Shown here: positions 1 to 10,700 of the stretch, piece after piece
Numbering within the stretch: position 1 is the first letter of the stretch
How the letters are laid out: each line of letters starts with the position of its first letter
DNA from: Hermodice carunculata
Lineage: Eukaryota; Annelida; Polychaeta; Eunicida; Amphinomidae
DNA: 64,000 nucleotides
Assembly (NCBI GenBank): GCA_964020975.1
Contig: OZ026623.1
Coordinates: forward strand, 80,240,725-80,304,724
Direction: 5' to 3'
Made by a program: the position numbers and the translations under genes
The notes under the pieces: generated by a model
What the model saw: only the letters and a program-made list of their open reading frames with translations
Databases searched by the model: none
Told to the model about the DNA's origin: nothing

Positions 1-143
1 ATCTCCATGGCGAGTGTTGAAGATAATCATTTGCTGATACTTAATTAATTTTTAAAAAGACATAATGATGAATTAGAGTACATGATAACATGGTTGATAT
101 GAATACATGTGGGAGTAACATTGTACATGTACATGCATGCCCA

Positions 144-325
144 TACAGTGGTCCCTGTCTTGAGAGACCACCCCTAGGGCAGGTCAAAATGTGGTATCTT
201 AAAACAGGCGGTCTTTCATTAGAGGTAGAATAACATGGAAAAGATAGCACAGTGTCCTGAGAGATCGGTCTAAAAAGATATGCGGTCTCTCATTGGAGAG
301 GTCTCTAAAGACAGGTACCACTGTA
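144..325. mobile_element. TA-flanked MITE, CAGTGGTMCC-type, 182 bp
   Basis: The ends are inverted: TACAGTGGTCCCTGTCTTGA on the left and AAGACAGGTACCACTGTA on the right, with TA at both edges. The interior repeats the words gagagaccacc/ggtctctc. There is no coding capacity. The termini and TA target resemble Tc1/mariner or pogo-like elements. A close copy lies at 3104-3286. Confidence 0.8.
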
Positions 326-446
326 TTACTTTCTCCAAACCTGCAGACCAGATACATTTCAGAATTGGTGGCTATGTACCCAGCAGGCATATGTGTAAAT
401 TGCATTTGATAGGCCATGTTCCAATGATTCATGTATTTTTGCCTCA

Positions 447-2172
447 GCTGACTTGTTAGTCAGCTGAGGTGATGTGGTTGGTCTTTGTCTGTTGTCCATC
501 TGTTTGTCATCCTTCCGATGTTTATCTTCTGCAATTATATTTTTCACCTCTGCCCCAAAATTGTCAGCCAGATTCACTTCAAACTTACTTGGAATTTACC
601 ATGGGTGGGTCTGTACTAAACTTGTTCAAATGGTAACATTCCATTATTTTTTTCAGTCTTGAAATCTTGAAAAATATTGTAGGAAACCGCTTTTCCAATA
701 TTGCTTCAAAATTGTATAGAGACACTTGTGGCAACCCCAAAACCTTGATTTATTCAGCATGTGGTTCTGTGATTTTTTTTTTTTTTCACAAATATTGGCG
801 TGCGTTTATTATTTTTTTACTTCGTCTCCAAAACCGTCTCTCAGATTTTGCTGAAACTTTGTACAACTGTACCTTGTGGAATGGTCAACCAAAGTTATGT
901 ACTAGATGATGATTCTATGGAACCCTGATTTTTATTGAATTTTTCACTTCCTGTCACGTTGCTTGTTGGTTAATACATACATTCTAATTGATTACAATGC
1001 AAGTCAATGTGGATTGGAATGGTAATTCATATTTTCAACTTCTCCAAAACTGTTTGCCATATTCATTAGAAACTTGATGGTGATGTACTTTGAAAGGGTC
1101 ACTACTGATTCTGCTCAAATGGTCGTGCTCCAGTGACTTTTGGATTTTTATGAATTTTGTGGTTCATTTGTGGACCAAATTCTGAAAAAGTCTTCTGAAA
1201 CTGCTTGGCCAACTGCTTTGAAATTGGATAGGAACACTTCTGGTACCACCCGACCAGGGTAGGTATTATGGGTGGAGCGTCATGGTCAGCTGAGGATGGG
1301 CCATTCGGACAGCTCTCTTCTTTATGATTTTTTTTCTTTTTCAGTTATTTCAAGGAAATCTTTATAGGTCATCTCTGGATCTTTTAAATGCAACAAGTAA
1401 CAGGAAATTTCTCCTGCAGGTATCCATAGGGAAACAAAATTGGTAACTTCATATGACGGTGCCAGTTTTTCAACCAAAAGTGAAAAAAGGAAGACTTGGC
1501 AAGCATTGATAAGAATACATGGTGTGCCAAATAAGCCTGATGCGTTCATCAGCTCCAGTATCTCTGGGGACACAGATATTCATTTAATACATATAGTTTT
1601 CTATGGTTGGCTACATTTTTATTCATTGACTCAGTTTATGAATTCTTACACCTTTATCAGTTGTTAAATGCATGTTTTAGTTGAATTAGGCCACTAGGTG
1701 AAGTATCTGGGTCATTTTAATCCACATACTATTAGATCAGAGTTCAGGTCAGCTCAGTTCAGCTGGGCCCAATTTTTCTTTGCTTATGTCAGCTTTTCAA
1801 TTTGATTTTTAACAATAACATTACCTCTGTATCAGTTTCTTCGATCCAAACTTGAAGTTTTCATCCTACAACAAGTTGGCTGAACTCCTCTTTGTATTAC
1901 CTTAGTACTGTAAATTGCTGGATTTTCACGTGTATAAATTTTAACGTTTTTTTGTATTTTTGACATTTCACTGTTGTTTTAGTTTCACTGTTTTGGACAT
2001 AATTCCCACTCAAACAATATTAAAATATAACTTCACTGTATTTTTATTTTCATGGTTTAGTGCTATCAGCAAAATATGTCAGCTTAGTTACAAGGTATAG
2101 CTACAGTTCTGTAATTTTGGGTGAATTCATGTAGGTCAGCTGAGCATGGGCTGTTCACTCAGCCCTCTTGTT
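447..2172 (+). repeat. Hairpin/TCCGTC tandem-unit repeat, family 1, copy a (composite)
   Basis: It begins with the hairpin CAGCTGACTTGTTAGTCAGCTG, followed by a run of gtctgttgtccatctgtt and degenerate internal units (motif tctccaaaac.gt.....attca.t...aaacttg). One 3' end is near 1270-1321 (GGTCAGCTGAGGATGGGCC) and a second at 2133-2172 (GTCAGCTGAGCATGGGCTGT...CTCTTGTT). It may be two elements or one with an insertion around 1322-1700. Confidence 0.55.
1322..1573 (-). other. Unassigned 83-codon antisense reading frame
   Basis: An open frame on the minus strand starts MSPEILELMNASGLFGT and has balanced, protein-like composition, including SLWIPAGEISCYLLHLKD and YKDFLEITEKEKKS. I do not recognise a family. 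It lies between two ends of a family-1 repeat. The sequence tgtgtccccag just upstream could be a splice acceptor but lacks a pyrimidine tract. It could be an exon of an antisense gene, a decayed gene fragment, or chance. Confidence 0.2.
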
Positions 2173-2204
2173 ACAAAGTGCAGTTTTCAAGCTGAGTGTA
2201 AGAT

Positions 2205-2730
2205 CATTGAGTTGTTCCTCAGCTGGACCAGTGTGAATGGACTGATTTGTTACTAGCTCTGTTGTGAGCGTATTGGGTTGTTAATAACTCCGCTGTGAGT
2301 GTATCGTGTTCTTTACTAATTCCAAAATGAGTGCGCTATATAATGTTACCAATTCCGGTATCAGTGAATTGATCTTTTTGTCCACTTGGGAATGAATGTT
2401 TTGAGTTCTGTGTCGAGAATTAGTGTCGTGAGTAGTGGTGTCGAACTGTGGAATAACTGTAGAGTTCGTACAAGCTCAAGAGTGACTGCAGTGAGTTTGT
2501 ACTAACTCCAGAGTGAGTGTTTTGGGTTCTTCAGAATGAGTATACATGTATTGAGTTTGTACTGATGCCAGATTGAGTGTATTCGGTAGCCACGAACTCC
2601 TGCATTAGCATACATGTATTGAGTTGTTACCAACACCAGAATGAGGATGTGTATTGAGTTAAAAATCAAGAACGAATGTGGTGAGTTCTAAGTCAAAGAA
2701 TAAGTGTGTTGTGCTGTTACAAACCGCAGC
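2205..2730 (+). repeat. Degenerate minisatellite, about 36-40 bp unit
   Basis: Diverged units share the pattern gagtg...attgagttgttactaactcc. They end about 200 nt before the exon at 2931. Confidence 0.6.
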
Positions 2731-2930
2731 GTTGTTTCTTATGATGACCGTGTTACCTCATGTATTTTGATTTCTGTAACGAAACGTTGAAGTTAAAACT
2801 ATTGCAGTCTCAGAGGTAGTGGCGCGCTCCTTGCAAAGAGCAAACTTTGAACCTTGTAAATGCTGTTACTGTGTCACGTAGCGTTGAGTTGCTCCCTGGT
2901 GACGGTAGCGTCTGTTGCTTCCATTTACAG

Positions 2931-3021
2931 GTGGCAGTGATCACCAGCCTAGTCATAGCAGTCATCTGTGGTCTGCTCACAGTACACGTCGTTCCATTGT
3001 TTCCACACTCACATATCATTA
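2931..3021 (+). CDS. MBOAT1/2: MBOAT exon 1 of window (internal exon)
   Basis: This 91-nt exon runs from the acceptor ccatttacag to the donor A|gtaagtat. It encodes 30 residues beginning [16 protein letters not shown], one hydrophobic membrane segment, then a PLFPHSH turn. It ends in phase 1. The segment occupies the place of the membrane helix that precedes the YYFAW motif in MBOAT1/2. The last 19 nt of the exon and about 40 nt of intron are the template of the minisatellite at 3930-4860. Confidence 0.88.
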
Positions 3022-4599
3022 GTAAGTATAGGCCACAAGTACTAACTCACCATCGTCATTTTTTTATTTAATCCCATTTATTTAAAGTGAATTGTCTAGG
3101 TAGTACAGTGGTCCTTGTCTTGAGAGACCACCCCAAGGGAGGGTCAAAATGTGGTCTCTCAAAACAGGTGATCTTTCATTAGAGGTACAATAACATGGAA
3201 AAGATGGCACAATGTTCTCAGAGAGTGGTCTTATTAAGATATGCGGTCTGTCATTAGAGGGGTCTCTCAAGACAGGTACCACTGTACATAGACTAATCTG
3301 GAGGCTCTTCAGACGGGCAAAACGCACATAGTATACGCATGACACACGGGACTATTAAAACAGTTCGAGAGGCCACAATTAGCTATTGTATGTGTATTTG
3401 GTTGAATATACAACCCAATGCACAACCTTCTTGTGGGCTAGAGGTGTGTATTCCCATTAGATTCTATGTGAAAGTAACATTCAGTTCATTGCATAGTTTT
3501 GCAGCCTTAGTTACAAAATTTACAGGAGTTTTTTGACTGTATACAACCATTTGCCACTTGAAATTTGGTGTTTCTAGGTTATAATCGTTTTAAGGTTACA
3601 TAGGTGCAAATCACAATGGAAACTAATGGAAATACACATACCTAGCCTGCCTGCCTACAGAGCCCTCTACTGAGAACCCACATGAACCATCTAATCTTGA
3701 CCTTGCATATTGGTAAGAGATACATAACTCAGAAACAGTCTAGGATACATCCTTATGGCACCAGAAAAAAAGTAGCTCAGAATTCAAATCTTAGATGATG
3801 CGATAGGATTTTGCACAGCATCAAAAATTTTCGTATTTTAATCGTGACTTAAGTCAGCATTACCTTGCTTAAAATATGTGATGAGATTGCTGCACAGATG
3901 TATGATAAGTTTTTGGGTTTACTTTCGGATTACCTCAGTCAATAAAAATGGTGCTGTCACACTCGCATATCACAAGTAAGTATGTGACCAGTACTAACTC
4001 ACTATCATGGTTACATCATTCAGTAAAAATGGTGCTCTTACTCTTGCATATCACAAGTAAATACATGACCAGTACTAACTCACTATCATGGTTATATAGC
4101 ATACAATATCATCGTTGCCACACTCGCATGTCACGAGTCAGTATATGACAAGTACTAATGACCATCATGATTATATACAATACTGATGGTCCTGCCGCAC
4201 TTTTATATGGCCGGTATGTGTATGACAAGTACCTAATCTAGGGCCAACGATTTTCCATTTCAAAAAAGGAATTCTGCTTCATCAGCAAAAATTATTCAAA
4301 TTCCATTTCACTGCTATATATTTATATATAATTCGTATAAGAAAAAATATCAAATTCCGTTGCAAGGATGAAAAAAATGCACAATTCCGCTTTGGTTTCG
4401 GAAAAAGCGGAAAATCATTGGCCCTACTAATCATCATCATGATTAAATCATATAATATGAATGGCACTGCCATAATGGCATATCATGAGTAAATATATAT
4501 GGCAAATACATTGCACTAACTCACCATCATGATTAAATCGTACAATGGTCTAGGTGTTGCCACACTTGCATATTTCAAGTAATTAATGACATTGTGTGG

Positions 4600-4684
<85 letters not shown>

Positions 4685-7654
4685 CAAGTACTGACTAACC
4701 ATCATGATTATATCATGCATTGATAATAATGCTGCCACACTCCCATGTCATGATTAAGTGTGTGACAAGTACTAACTCAGCATCATGATGATATCATAGG
4801 GTGATAAAGGTGCTGTAATGCTCACAAATCGTGAGTAAGTACATGTATATGACCGGCACAAAGACGCTGTTACGACTATATCATACAATGATATATCAAA
4901 ACTGACAATGGTCAAAGGACCAAATGTACCAAATTTTGCCCAACCTTTTGCTATACATGTATGTGGTTGTCCCCCAGCACTCACGATAGCATAGAGACCT
5001 GTAAATAGTTACAGGAGGGTACTGTCTGTGTGAGCATCCGTCTGAATATCTCCAGATCTGGTTAAGGTGAAATGACCATGCCCCGGTAAAGTCAGCCTAC
5101 TGTCCCCTTTCTGAATTAGATATTTTCAGCATTGTAGCATTGTACAATTTAAATCATAGGTGACCTTGACCTGTTTTCAAGGACACAGGAGGCAGGAACA
5201 TGCCTATTTTGGGACTGCTTCATATTTCAAGAACCAGTAAAGCTTGATATTTGTATTTGCGTCGAAGAAGTACACGAATGACAGCTAGGTTTTACACATC
5301 TATCATTGCGGGTAACCTTGACATGCGAGAAAGACATGTGGACAGGAGACGGGTCCCTGGATCAGCTTTGTTATCCCCCGCCCACGAAGTGGGGGAGGGA
5401 ATAATTTAATGGGCACCGTATGTGTGTCCGTCCGTCCGAAACAAATTTTGTCCAGCCCATATCTTCTACATTATCAATGCTACCTCTTCGAATTTTTTAT
5501 GGTGGGTAGACCTTAGGTAGTAGGTGTGCAGAGGCATTGTTTTGTGTGGCTAATTACTTGCATTAATTAATTAATTAACAAAGATCGTTAAGCAAGACAA
5601 ATTTTGTCCGGGCCATATCTTCTAAACTATCAATGCTAGCCCTTTGAATTTTTTGATGGTGGGTAGACCTTAGGTAGTAGGTGTGCATAGGCATTGTTTT
5701 CTTTGGCTAATTACTTCCATTAATTAATTAACAAATTTCACTAAGCAAGCTCAAGCTACAATACAAATTTTGTGCGGGCCATATCTTCTAAACTATTAAT
5801 CCTATCCCTTTGAATTTTTTATGGTTGCTAGACCTTAGGTAGTAGGTGTGCATAGGCACTGTTTTGCATGGCTAATTACTTTCATTGATTAATTAATTAA
5901 TAAAGTTCATTAAGCAAGCTCAAGATACAATACAATTTTGTGTGAAGCATAACTTTGCAACTAAAAGTGGTAACCCTTTAAGATTTTCAGCGTTGGTAGA
6001 CCAGGGGTAGAAGGTGTGCATAGGGAGAAATTTTTTTGACTAATTACTTTCCTTCATTAATATATTATTTAACAAAGTTCATTAAGCAAGCTCAAGATGC
6101 AATACATTTTGTCAGCAGTATAACTTTGCAATTATAAGTGGTAGCCCTTTAAGATTTTCAGGGTTGGTAGACTAGAAGTAGGAGGTGTGCATAGGCATAA
6201 ATTTATGTGGCTAATTACTTTCCTTTATTTCTTTATTAATTAACAAAGTTCATTAAGCAAGCTCAAGATCCCAATACAATTTTGTCTGGAGCATATCTTT
6301 GCAACTATAAGTGATAGCTCTTTGAGATTTGCAGGGTTCGCATTTTACCAACTATAATATACCAATGTACATCATGTGTATTTACCACCATGATTACTGT
6401 GGGCGGGGGATATGGCTAGCGGCAGCGGCTACTTGTTTAAGTTAATAATACCGATTGGGTGTACCAACTATTGTCTAACTTTTACACTTAAAGCATCAAG
6501 GGTCTTACTAGAAAGAACCAATGCTTAATGCCACTCTGTATAAAGCAGTTTCATTGATAGATAAAAGCTAGGTTATCCTGTTAATTGAGCGTTACATACG
6601 TTTTCTATGCTTTGCTTTCAGAGTCTGATTTCTTAAATAGTGGATTCTTTTATCAGACATATTACATCACCATCAGCACAACAGTCATCAGAAATAGATA
6701 TTATTTCGCCTGGAGTCTAGGTAAGTGGTCGGGGGTGGGGGTGGGGTGGGGACAGGAGCTCTGCAGTGGGATTTCTTTTGCACATAATGGAAGTTTTCAC
6801 AATGGAAATTTCTATAAAAGGACTTGGGGTAGAAAGTGGACGCAGGGAGGGAATGGAGGGAATAAGAATAGGGGAATTGTGTGATGGAAGGGCTCAACTG
6901 GGTAATTCCTGTCAGAAGCGGCAGTTTTTATGGAGGGTAAATAATGTGTGTTCTTATTTCTGATTGGCCTACCACACTCGCCTATATTATAAAGGTCTGA
7001 CCAGTTTTGCCCTGCCTGGTATGATTTTATAAAGGGAGCATATGTTAAGTTGCCGTCCACAGTATGAAGTTAGTGCATGTGTACTCCTCTGGTAAAGTGA
7101 CACGTGCTATTAAAGACCACCTCTAGTTTTAGCAAAAAAAACGTCTTCTTAACTCTTCCACTGCCAAATGCAACTAAAGTCAAACTAAATAAATGGCTCT
7201 GAACTGTAATAAGGATGCTGGATTTATGTTCCTTGTGAAAAGACCTTTCATTCAAGTACCAGCATGCCTGTAGTTCCATAGAATATAATGTGGGCCTGAA
7301 AGAGTAGATCATCTTAGAATGCAGATAAACTTATCTGAAAAATAGACTTGTTCTATGAAGGGTGGTTTTATAATTATTTGTGTAATTATGTGTGGTCTGT
7401 CATGAAAGATGATCAGTAGAACATGTACCACAGCACATAGACATGGGTCAAAGTTAACCGTGTGTAGCCTGATTGTATGTACATGTATTTGTCATTTCAG
7501 CGGAGGCGGTCAACAATAATGCAGGGCTGGGTTTCAATGGCTATGATGACAGAGGTCGTGCTAAATGGGACAAGGTCAACAATGCAAATATTTATTATGT
7601 TGAGGTATGTATCTTGTATGCCTCACAAATGTCTTCCTTGTGAGACACATATCA

Positions 7655-7720
<66 letters not shown>

Positions 7721-7723
7721 CTA

Positions 7724-7771
<48 letters not shown>

Positions 7772-10700
7772 ACCAAACGAAAGTAGCCATGTGTCCACAA
7801 ATCTACCTGCTCACACAGCCAATCCTCAACCTGTTAAATGACCCAGAATAAATCCACTAATACACACACAACTTTACCTAATTCTATAACCAAACATAAA
7901 CCCACTCACTGACACTCAAAGCTGTATCTAATTCTATAAGCAAACATTGACTCACTCAAACACCCAAAGCTGTATCTAATTCTATAACCAAATATTGGCT
8001 CACTCATGCACCCAAAGCTGGACTTAATTCTTAATAACCAAATATTGACTTACTAACACACCAAGAGCTGTATCTGATTTTATAACCAAATAGTGACTCA
8101 CTTACACACCAAAACCTGGAGTGGACCAGTACATCTTGAATGTTTTCTGTACGTCTAAATCAAAACACTGTCTCTTTGTTCTGTAAAATTTCCCAGTAGT
8201 GGGAAGGTTCCAGGATCCTCCAATTGTTTTGGATGATCTGTCTCAAGGGGGTCAGTGCTGGATTAAACATGATGATCAAGAAAAAGTTTTCTTGATTGGA
8301 ATCGTTTGTGGTTGGTTGAGGAGCCAAAAGTGTGGCTCTATCTAATAGGTCAACTTTCGCTATTGGTTCTCTCAAGAGAGATACTGGGTAATCTCTTGCC
8401 TCATAATACTGGAGAATTTTGTTGGCATTGGGGTCAAAATCCTCTGGTTTTGAGCAGATCTGTTTTACTCTGAGAAGCTGGCTATACGTTCCCCCTTTGA
8501 TGGAATGTTTGGGGTCGGTAGACCTTGTGTGAAGATAGGTATGTGTACCTGTAGGTTTTGCATATGGGGTAGTGTACGCTTTCCGATTGGCATCGATCTT
8601 GACTGTGGTGTCTAGAAAGTTAATCTCAGAGGGAGAAGAATGTGCTGTGAATTTGATAGTTTCATGACAGGAATTTAAATGTGTAATAAATTCCTCAAGA
8701 TGAGTCTCTCCGCATGTCCATATACAGAAAATCTCGTCTATGAACCTGAACCAGACAAGAGGCTGGAGGGGGGTGTTTGAGTAGATGATTCTCTTCTAAA
8801 TTGGCCATAAACAAATCGGCAAAAGATGGAGCCACTTTGGTTCCCATAGCAGTGCCGCTAATTTGGAGGTAGTGGTCGCCATTAAATTCAAAATTGTTAC
8901 ATGTAAGAACCAGTCTAAGTAGATTGATTAACTCATGTGTGGCTGGGCTTATCTGTAGGGTTCCAGTTGTGGATCAGGGCCGTAGCAGCACTTTGCAGGC
9001 CTTCATTTGTACGAATGTTTGTATACAAAGATTGTACATCCAAAGTTACCAGTAGGGTGTTCTCTGGTAATGGGTTCAGAGCTTCAGTTGTGTTTATGAA
9101 GTCTGTGGTGTCTTTAATGTAGCTATGGATGTTTCTCACCAAAGGTTTTAGAAAGAAATCTACATAAATGATGCAAATACAGTAAAACCTCTCTAACCGA
9201 ACACTTCCGTATACCGAACACCTCTTTATACTGAACACCATTTCTCGGTCCCAAATATATACTTTCAATGCTATCAAACCTCCCTATACCGAACACCTCA
9301 CTTTACTGAACACTTTTTTTCCGGTCCCACGGGTGTGCGGTATAGGGAGGTTTCACTGTATTCTCTCAGTTGGGCACTCATTTGCACTCATCACAGGGCG
9401 TCCTGGTGGTGGTAGGACCCCCTTGTGGATTTTTGGCAACAAGTATAGACAGGGCACTCGGGGTTCCTGAATAAACAAATATTTGTGCAATTTAGGATTG
9501 ATGCTATGATTTTCTAGCATGTCACCGAGTGCGTTCTTAATGCACATGTTGTGAGAATGAGTCAAATTAACCCCAACTTTCTCATAGTGATTGCGGTTTG
9601 ATAACAGTTTGTGTGCTTCTGCAATGTAATCAGGCGTGTTCTGTATTACAATCACAGAACCTTTATCAGCTTTTTTTATCACTATGTGAGGGTTGGCCTT
9701 CAACTGATTAAGACCGAGTCTTTCCTGTTTAGTCAGACTTGGGAATCTGGGGTTGGCATTTGGCCAAATCATGTTCCGCTGATCTGCAAAAGGCTTCCAA
9801 ACTGGGGTCAGCTAGGTCTGCCTCAGTTGGTGTGAAGCTGCTAAGTGTTTTGAAAGAACAGTGTGGAGCATTAGGGTTTTGCTCAGTAGTTGAGAGTGTG
9901 GAAGTTTTAGTGGAGGTTTCTGAACTGTTGTGAAAAAAACATTTTAGTTTCAGACTCCTAAATTTTTTTTTGGAAATCACTAGCTTTTTTACGCATGTCC
10001 GGTTCCCTTGGGGTAGGGCAAAAGGTGAGGCCTTTATTTGAACGCTCTTCTGTGATTCTGAAAGGGTATAGTCAGACAGGTTGACTATAATATTGTCAGG
10101 GATTAACAAGTTGTTAATATGTGAGGTGTTGTTAGAGTTGTTGCTACCTATATGTATAAATTCGACTTTATTTTCGGAGTAAGAGCTGAAAAGAGGTTTG
10201 ACTACTCACCGTAAGTGATGGAAGGTCAATGCCATGGTGCACTGGAATGAAGCCTGGGTGGCTGTCAGTGGTTGTGGTAAAGTTTGTCACAACGTTTGGT
10301 TTGTCACTGTAAAAGTTCAGGACTGAAAGTTTGTCAAACTGTGAAACTGTTGAATCTTCAGAACGTAAAATATCCAAACTTGAACCAATGTCCAAACTTG
10401 AAACACAACAAAGTTCACCGTCTGTGGGATGTTCTATCTTTCTTGTACTTGCCTCTCCCCCTTGGACAGGGAGACCTGTTGCCCTTCGACAGGCTTGTCA
10501 ATAGGGTAGATAAAGCCGCGGTTTGGCTCCTGTTCAGTGTGAGATTCATGTTGGGAGAAGGTGGGTTTCTCCGGGGCTGAGGACGTCTGGATTGATCCCT
10601 CCGTCGGCTGGGTGACCGACTTCTCCCCTTCCTTGTGGGGGGGGGTCCCCGTCTGACCGGTGACCTGCTCCCTTCTCTGCGTTGGTTCGCATCTTTCTGT

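Larger units (their letters stand above)
1..2930 (+). other. Upstream intron of the MBOAT gene (5' part of window)
   Basis: No MBOAT-like exon is seen before 2931. The stretch holds a TA-flanked MITE (144-325), a hairpin/TCCGTC-type repeat (447-2172) and a degenerate minisatellite (about 2205-2730). It is taken as intron because the exon at 2931 begins with an acceptor. Confidence 0.6.
3930..4860 (+). repeat. Exon-junction-derived intronic minisatellite (mirage-like), about 80 bp unit
   Basis: About 7-8 units with the core CCACACTCGCATATCACAAG followed by TAAGTATGTGACCAGTACTA and actcaccatcatg. Exon 1 and its donor read CCACACTCACATATCATTA|gtaagtataggccacaagtactaactcaccatc, so each unit is a copy of the exon end plus intron start. 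Donor-like words persist in several units (AAGTAAGTAT, AAGTAAATAC, GAGTAAATAT, GAGTAAGTAC). The array is interrupted by a hAT-like MITE and by a (TA)n tract. Confidence 0.85.

Noticed and set aside
6624-6720. Alternative acceptor two bases downstream for exon 2
   Set aside because: It would shift the frame and lose the YYFAW motif.
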